Part shown: positions 23,620-28,413 of the stretch, in pieces
Layout: each line of letters begins with the position of its first letter
How positions within the stretch are numbered: the stretch's first letter is position 1
Source of the DNA: JANSWY01 sp038525605
GTDB lineage: Bacteria > Bacteroidota > Bacteroidia > Cytophagales > Cyclobacteriaceae
Direction of reading: 5' to 3'
Assembly (NCBI GenBank): GCA_038525605.1
Contig: JBCBHL010000044.1
Span: 1 to 28,413 of the forward strand
Length of the DNA stretch: 28,413 bases
Notes under the pieces: generated by a model
Database searches by the model: none
The model's input: only the letters and a program-made list of their open reading frames with translations
Told to the model about the DNA's origin: nothing
Made by a program: the position numbers and the translations under genes

Positions 23620-25085
23620 TGATCACACTAAAAGACATATTGTATAAGATACCATTAAAGAGCGCATCAGGCGATATGAATATGCCAATAGACAGCATTT
23701 GTTTTGATTCACGTGAATCAGAGCAAGGCTGTTTATTTGTCGCTGTTAAAGGTATTTCAGTAGATGGTCACGACTATATAGAGAAGGCTGTTCTGAAAGG
23801 AGCAATCGCTGTGGTATGCGAGAAACTACCTGATGTCGTTGATGAGCAGGTGGCCTACATCCAAACAGAAAACACTGCTAAAGCATTAGGGATCATTGCC
23901 TCTAACTTTTATGGTAGTCCTTCCGATAAGATTCACCTGGTGGGAATAACCGGCACAAACGGTAAAACTACAACTGCCACGTTATTATTTCACCTTTTTA
24001 TGAGGCTAGGGTATACTGTGGGCTTGCTTTCGACCGTGGAAAACAGAGTAAACAACAAGGTCTTGCCAGCTAAGTATACTACTCCCGATGCTATTGAACT
24101 TAACAGGATGTTGAGTGATATGGTAAAGGCAGGATGTACGCATTGTTTTATGGAGGTTAGCTCGCATGCCCTGACTCAGAATCGTGTTGCCGGAATCAGT
24201 TTTGCAGGAGGTGTTTTTACCAATATTACCCACGATCACCTGGATTATCACAAAACATTTGATCAGTATATCAAAGCAAAGAAGTTACTGTTCGATGGTT
24301 TGCCAAAACGAGCCTTTGCGCTCGCTAATACTGATGATAAGCGTGGTGCGGTAATGTTGCAGAATACTGCAGCCAGGAAGCGAACCTTTGGTTTTAGATT
24401 CATTTCAGATTATAAGTCAAGGATTTTGAACAACACCTTGCAAGGACTTGAACTGGAAATAGAAAACAGAAATGTCTGGTTTCGACTGGTTGGTAAATTC
24501 AATGCTTACAATCTTTTGGCGGCATTTGCTGTGGCCAGAGAGTTGGGAGAGGAAGAAGAAAATACATTGATGGCTTTATCAGAATTGAGACCGGCAAGGG
24601 GAAGGTTTGAGTTGGTGGACAGTCGTTCCTCGATAACTGCCATTGTAGACTATGCTCATACACCCGATGCGCTGGAAAATGTGCTCAAGACAATTGAAGA
24701 TTTCAGAACAGGTAACGAGCAGGTAATTACAGTAGTTGGTTGTGGTGGTGACAGGGATAAAGCTAAAAGACCGATAATGGCGGATATCGCCACCAGGTTT
24801 AGTGATAAGGTAATTCTGACTTCTGACAATCCAAGAACAGAGGATCCACTGGATATTCTCAAAGATATGGAAGCGGGCGTCAGCAAAAGTAATTTCAGGA
24901 AAACGCTGACAGTGTCAGATAGAAGAGAAGCTATCAAAACGGCCTGCTCTATCGCGGGAAAGTCAGATATCATATTAGTAGCAGGAAAAGGTCATGAGAC
25001 CTATCAGGAAATAAAAGGAGTACGGCACCCATTTGATGACAAAGAGGTATTAGCCGAGATGTTGGAAATTTTTAAGGAAGATTAG
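23619..25085 (+). CDS. murE: UDP-MurNAc-tripeptide synthetase (meso-DAP type), GTG start
   Basis: A 488-residue MurE ligase. ATP-binding P-loop GTNGKTT (112-118), TTPDAIELNRML and MEVSSHALTQNRV (UDP-MurNAc-dipeptide site), and ITHDHLDYHKTFDQY are all present. The DNPR motif at 403-406 (TSDNPRTEDP) marks the meso-diaminopimelate-adding enzymes rather than the lysine type, so the wall should be DAP-type. GTG at 23619 overlaps the ftsI TAG by one base and gives MITLKDIL; there is no better ATG upstream. No murF follows; mraY comes next. Confidence 0.95.
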   Translation: MITLKDILYKIPLKSASGDMNMPIDSICFDSRESEQGCLFVAVKGISVDGHDYIEKAVLKGAIAVVCEKLPDVVDEQVAYIQTENTAKALGIIASNFYGSPSDKIHLVGITGTNGKTTTATLLFHLFMRLGYTVGLLSTVENRVNNKVLPAKYTTPDAIELNRMLSDMVKAGCTHCFMEVSSHALTQNRVAGISFAGGVFTNITHDHLDYHKTFDQYIKAKKLLFDGLPKRAFALANTDDKRGAVMLQNTAARKRTFGFRFISDYKSRILNNTLQGLELEIENRNVWFRLVGKFNAYNLLAAFAVARELGEEEENTLMALSELRPARGRFELVDSRSSITAIVDYAHTPDALENVLKTIEDFRTGNEQVITVVGCGGDRDKAKRPIMADIATRFSDKVILTSDNPRTEDPLDILKDMEAGVSKSNFRKTLTVSDRREAIKTACSIAGKSDIILVAGKGHETYQEIKGVRHPFDDKEVLAEMLEIFKED

Positions 25086-25090
25086 CGTAG

Positions 25091-26287
25091 ATGTTTTATT
25101 ACATATTTGAATATTTAGATCAAAAACTGGACTTCTTTGGAGCAGGTGTATTTCAGTACATCTCCTTCAGAGCAGGTATGGCTGCTGTTCTTTCTTTATT
25201 GATCACCATTGCCTTTGGAAAGAAGCTCATAAATCAACTGAGAAAACTACAGGTAGGAGAGAAAATCCGTGACCTGGGACTGGATGGACAGAAAGAAAAG
25301 GAAGGAACACCGACGATGGGAGGAATCATCATCATAGCGGCAATTGTTATTCCAACCCTGTTTTTTGCTAAGGTGCATAATATTTACATCATCCTGTTAC
25401 TGATTACTGCCGTATGGCTGGGTTTCATTGGTTTCATGGATGATTACCTGAAGATCAAAAAGAAAAACAAGGAAGGGCTCGCAGGAAAATTCAAAGTCTT
25501 CGGACAGATAGGAATCGGATTGATTGTGGGTCTGGTTTTGGTGTTTCATGATTCGGTTGTCATCAGAGAATTTGGTGAGCTAACTGCTGATGGAACCTAC
25601 AGCTTTACTGATATTAAATCAGTTTCTACAACGCTCCCTTTTGTAAAGGATAATGAATTTGAATACACCTGGCTGTTGCCTGAATTTTTGGAGGACTATA
25701 CCTGGATTTTGTATGTCTTAGTGGTGATTTTTATTGTCACTTCGGTATCGAACGGTGCAAATATTACTGATGGGATCGATGGGCTTGCTGCCGGAACATC
25801 TGCGATTATCGGCCTGACACTCGCGATTTTAGCCTATTTATCAGGAAACGCTGTTTTCTCCGATTACCTGAACATTATGTTCATTCCAAACTCAGGGGAA
25901 CTCGTGATATTTTGTTCGGCATTTGTAGGAGCCTGTATCGGCTTCTTGTGGTACAACTCCTATCCGGCACAGGTATTTATGGGGGATACGGGCAGTTTAT
26001 CGCTGGGAGGAATTATTGCGGTGTTGGCATTTACCATTAGAAAAGAATGGCTGATACCGATTTTGTGTGGCATATTTTTAATAGAGAATCTGAGTGTAAT
26101 TATTCAGGTTTCCTACTTCAAGTATACCAAAAAAAAATATGGAGAAGGCAGGCGTGTATTTAAGATGTCGCCTTTGCATCACCACTATCAAAAGTCTGGT
26201 TTACATGAGGCTAAAATTGTAAGCCGATTTTGGACGGTGGGTGTGTTGCTGGCAATTTTTACACTGGCAACTTTAAAATTGAGATAA
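25091..26287 (+). CDS. mraY: Phospho-MurNAc-pentapeptide transferase
   Basis: A 398-residue polytopic transferase that makes lipid I from UDP-MurNAc-pentapeptide and undecaprenyl phosphate. Motifs: GTPTMGGIIII, FMDDYLKIKKKNKEGL with the Mg-binding D117-D118, NGANITDGIDGLAAG, FMGDTGSLSLGG and the HHHYQKSG histidine patch. A loop of about 50 residues between about 155 and 205 makes it longer than E. coli MraY (360), as in other Bacteroidota. It lies five bases after murE. Confidence 0.95.
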   Translation: MFYYIFEYLDQKLDFFGAGVFQYISFRAGMAAVLSLLITIAFGKKLINQLRKLQVGEKIRDLGLDGQKEKEGTPTMGGIIIIAAIVIPTLFFAKVHNIYIILLLITAVWLGFIGFMDDYLKIKKKNKEGLAGKFKVFGQIGIGLIVGLVLVFHDSVVIREFGELTADGTYSFTDIKSVSTTLPFVKDNEFEYTWLLPEFLEDYTWILYVLVVIFIVTSVSNGANITDGIDGLAAGTSAIIGLTLAILAYLSGNAVFSDYLNIMFIPNSGELVIFCSAFVGACIGFLWYNSYPAQVFMGDTGSLSLGGIIAVLAFTIRKEWLIPILCGIFLIENLSVIIQVSYFKYTKKKYGEGRRVFKMSPLHHHYQKSGLHEAKIVSRFWTVGVLLAIFTLATLKLR

Positions 26288-26312
26288 GATTACCTGAACT
26301 ATATAATTTATT

Positions 26313-26690
26313 ATGAAGCTCAACGATTTAACCGTAAGAAACAAAAAATTCCAGGATGGAGTAGCTCAGATTACTGAACTGATCCATCATAAAAGTGTCA
26401 TGGAATATTGTTCTCAGCTAATCAGATGCAGCAGGAAACTGGATAACCTGCTCCGTAAGCTTTTGTCTACCAAAAGTGAAAGACAATTCAATATGGTGAT
26501 AGAATCTCTGGAAGATGAGAGCGATGAAATCATCTTTATTCTGGATCAGCTAACAGATTTTGATAAGAAAAACAGTACGAAAGTGATGAAATCAGTTGTG
26601 AAGCAAGGCTTTGATGTAATATCTCTTTACTCATTTGCCTGTGACAAGCTGATAGCCTCACGATTGTCAAAAGACGAATTTGATATTTAA
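26313..26690 (+). CDS. Hypothetical helical protein inserted between mraY and murD
   Basis: A 125-residue soluble, highly charged, almost entirely helical protein with no signal or membrane segment. The pattern of four amphipathic helices (about 14-35, 37-58, 60-85 and 90-118) and the middle stretch CSRKLDNLLRKLL recall small four-helix-bundle proteins, but the resemblance is weak and I do not assign a family. It is spaced 25 bases after mraY and 7 before murD, in the same direction, so it is part of the dcw transcript. Its codon use and composition look like those of its neighbours. A role in division or wall synthesis is suggested only by position. Confidence 0.7.
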   Translation: MKLNDLTVRNKKFQDGVAQITELIHHKSVMEYCSQLIRCSRKLDNLLRKLLSTKSERQFNMVIESLEDESDEIIFILDQLTDFDKKNSTKVMKSVVKQGFDVISLYSFACDKLIASRLSKDEFDI

Positions 26691-26697
26691 AAAATAA

Positions 26698-28068
26698 ATG
26701 AAATTGACAGTATCGATATTAGGTGCAGGTGAAAGTGGAGTCGGAGCTGCCTTATTGGCTAAGGCAAAAGGCTTTGACGTTTTCCTTTCTGACAGAGGGG
26801 AAATCGCAGACCGATATTGTCAGATTTTAAAGGAAAATCAAATAGCATTTGAATCCGGGAAGCATTCGGTGGATCGAATCACCAGTGGCAATTTAGTGAT
26901 CAAAAGCCCTGGGATTCCTGGTAACATTGAATTGATTCAGGAAATCAGGAGGCAAGGGATTCCTGTGATTTCTGAAATAGAATTTGCTTCCAGGTACACA
27001 GATGCTAAAATTATTGCCATTACCGGAACTAATGGTAAAACAACCACAACGCTGTTGACATACCACCTGCTGAAAGAGTCGGGCTTCAATGTAGGAGTAG
27101 GAGGAAATATCGGCAACAGCTTTGCTGCGATGGTTGTAGAAGATACCTACGATTATTATGTGTTGGAAATCAGTAGTTTCCAGCTGGATGATATCGATCA
27201 GTTCAAACCGTATATTTCGGTGTTGCTCAATATTACACCTGATCACCTGGACAGATATGAATATGATCTCATGAAATACATGGAATCAAAATTCAGAATT
27301 GCCATGAATCAGAACCTGAGTGACCATTTTATCTATGGAGGTGATATCGATTTTCTAAAGGAAAGAGCCGCAAAACTGGAGGGTTTTACGCAGTTGTTGG
27401 AAACCTCAGTAAAAAAACATAGCAGTAATGGGGGATGGCTATTAGACAACAAGCTGGTTTTCAATTTGCCAGGCAAGGAACAGGTGGAAATTTCTATCAA
27501 TGAGCTTCCACTTTATGGTAAACACAATCAACTGAATGCTTTAACAGCTTCATTGATTGCACTCAACCTGGGAGTTGACAAAGAAGAGATTAGAAAGGGG
27601 TTGAAAAGCTTTAAAAATGCACCCCACAGGATGGAGCTTGTGGGAGAAATTGATGGAGTTCAATACATCAACGATTCAAAAGCAACTAATGTAGACGCTG
27701 TTTTTTACGCCCTGGATGGTTTGGATAAAAATATTATCTGGATTGCCGGAGGTGTAGACAAAGGAAATGAATATGAACAAATAGCATTGCTGGTTGAGAA
27801 AAAGGTCGGTCATATGATTTGTTTAGGAATAGATAACAAAGCTTTGACTGGCTTTTTCACCGATCTGGTTTCGTCAATTGACGAAGTTACCAGCATGAAG
27901 GATGCTATCAGTCAGGCAGTAAAGGTGGCTAAGGCCGGAGATGTGGTTTTATTATCTCCCGCCGGTGCAAGTTTTGATCTCTTCAATAATTATATCGACA
28001 GAGGAGATCAGTTTAGAGATGAAGTGAAAAAAATAGCAACAGCCAATAAAAACAAGGAGGTAAGATGA
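26698..28068 (+). CDS. murD: UDP-MurNAc-L-alanine:D-glutamate ligase
   Basis: A 456-residue MurD. An N-terminal Rossmann-like domain begins SILGAGESGVGAALLAK; the ATP P-loop is GTNGKTTTT (110-118), followed by GVGGNIGNSF, LEISSFQLDD, LNITPDHLDRY, and the C-terminal NDSKATNVDAVFYAL and SPAGASFDLFNNYIDRGDQF. It adds D-Glu to UDP-MurNAc-L-Ala. The ATG lies 7 bases after the hypothetical gene. Its stop overlaps the ftsW start (ATGA), and its last codons contain the ftsW Shine-Dalgarno-like AAGGAGG. Confidence 0.95.
   Translation: MKLTVSILGAGESGVGAALLAKAKGFDVFLSDRGEIADRYCQILKENQIAFESGKHSVDRITSGNLVIKSPGIPGNIELIQEIRRQGIPVISEIEFASRYTDAKIIAITGTNGKTTTTLLTYHLLKESGFNVGVGGNIGNSFAAMVVEDTYDYYVLEISSFQLDDIDQFKPYISVLLNITPDHLDRYEYDLMKYMESKFRIAMNQNLSDHFIYGGDIDFLKERAAKLEGFTQLLETSVKKHSSNGGWLLDNKLVFNLPGKEQVEISINELPLYGKHNQLNALTASLIALNLGVDKEEIRKGLKSFKNAPHRMELVGEIDGVQYINDSKATNVDAVFYALDGLDKNIIWIAGGVDKGNEYEQIALLVEKKVGHMICLGIDNKALTGFFTDLVSSIDEVTSMKDAISQAVKVAKAGDVVLLSPAGASFDLFNNYIDRGDQFRDEVKKIATANKNKEVR
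28054..28060 (+). promoter_or_regulatory. Shine-Dalgarno-like AAGGAGG before ftsW
   Basis: AAGGAGG, with only four bases between it and the ftsW ATG, lies inside the murD 3' end. A near-perfect Shine-Dalgarno sequence is unusual for Bacteroidota, and the spacing is short; it may be chance in a Lys-Glu-Val coding context. Confidence 0.4.
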
Positions 28069-28413
28069 AGGAGTGGGCAATTAATAATCTGAAAGGAGAT
28101 CCGATAATCTGGTTTGTGGTATTCGCATTGTCTATCCTAAGTATCTTGGTAGTATACAGTGCTACCGGGTCTCTTGCCTATCAGCAAATGCAGGGGAACA
28201 CTGAATACTATTTGTTCAAGCATACCTCACTGGTGGGGCTGAGTTTTCTGGCTATGTGGTTAGCGCATAAGGTAGATTACAGATACTACAGTAAAATTTC
28301 CAAGTATGCATTATGGTTGTCAGCACCACTATTGCTTTATACATGGAAGTTTGGTAATGAGATCAATGAAGCGAGCAGATCAATTACAATTCCTTTGATC
28401 AATCAGGCATTTC
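28065..28413 (+). CDS. ftsW: Lipid II polymerase FtsW (5' part, cut by window edge)
   Basis: The first 116 codons of a SEDS-family protein. It starts MKEWAINNLKGDPIIWF; the first membrane helix is VVFALSILSILVVYSATGS, followed by YYLFKHTSLVGLSFLAMW and a third helix, then NEASRSITIPLINQAF, matching the FtsW stretch that precedes the conserved Q-P-S/T. FtsW polymerises glycan strands at the septum with FtsI. Position after murD fits the dcw order. The start overlaps the murD stop by four bases. Confidence 0.9.
   Translation, partial: MKEWAINNLKGDPIIWFVVFALSILSILVVYSATGSLAYQQMQGNTEYYLFKHTSLVGLSFLAMWLAHKVDYRYYSKISKYALWLSAPLLLYTWKFGNEINEASRSITIPLINQAF

Noticed and set aside
1..28413. Search by eye for CRISPR arrays, tRNA or rRNA genes, intact insertion sequences and prophage genes.
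   Set aside because: No regularly spaced repeats, cloverleaf-like sequences, transposase genes or phage genes could be supported.

Overview
The window looks like chromosomal DNA from a member of the Bacteroidota, most likely a Cytophagia-type marine or soil bacterium. The evidence is Bacteroidota-type promoter boxes (TAnnTTTG), almost no Shine-Dalgarno sequences, a TonB-dependent receptor, a lone CarboxypepD_reg-like protein, a long-loop MraY, and the dcw gene order mraZ-rsmH-ftsL-ftsI-murE-mraY-murD-ftsW. The genus call is inference; no rRNA or tRNA is present.

Left edge (1-1810, minus strand): a secreted transglutaminase-like protein cut by the window edge, a small exported CarboxypepD_reg-like protein and an unrecognised 96-residue protein. 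Two hairpins punctuate the region.

Vitamin B12 region (1836-18464): a cobalamin TonB receptor (btuB) reads left and an ABC importer (btuF-btuC-btuD) reads right from a shared intergenic region that holds two divergent cobalamin riboswitches. Converging on btuD is a minus-strand late-cobamide and salvage operon: cbiP, an L-threonine-phosphate decarboxylase/aminotransferase-like gene, cbiB, a small AAA_28-type P-loop ATPase and a PduO-type adenosyltransferase. Most of its genes overlap by 4 to 17 bases, and it has no riboswitch of its own. A third cobalamin riboswitch (12636-12835) heads a plus-strand cluster: a 7-TM protein, a MotA/TolQ/ExbB-like proton channel subunit, a small ExbD-like DUF2149 protein and a 1304-residue CobN-family protein with a signal peptide and a C-terminal membrane anchor. 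This set matches the HmuT/U/V/S proteins of Bacteroidota haem-uptake loci, but here it is wired to vitamin B12. It is the most interesting system in the window: a putative proton-motive-force-linked, periplasm-facing chelatase-like machine for corrinoids or cobalt.

Right part: an exported alpha/beta hydrolase (18519-19313), a 479-base gap holding the mraZ promoter and likely MraZ operator repeats, then the division and cell-wall (dcw) cluster mraZ, rsmH, ftsL, ftsI (with PASTA), murE (DAP-type DNPR motif), mraY, an unrecognised 125-residue helical protein, murD and the start of ftsW, running off the right edge. Many of its junctions overlap by 1 to 8 bases, which suggests translational coupling.

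The three riboswitches place corrinoid uptake (btuB, btuFCD) and the exported CobN machine in one regulon, with the nucleotide-loop assembly genes beside it. Two of the three riboswitches share a hairpin about 20 bases past the aptamer whose CGGGU loop can pair with the CCCG of L5, a likely L5-L13 kissing loop.
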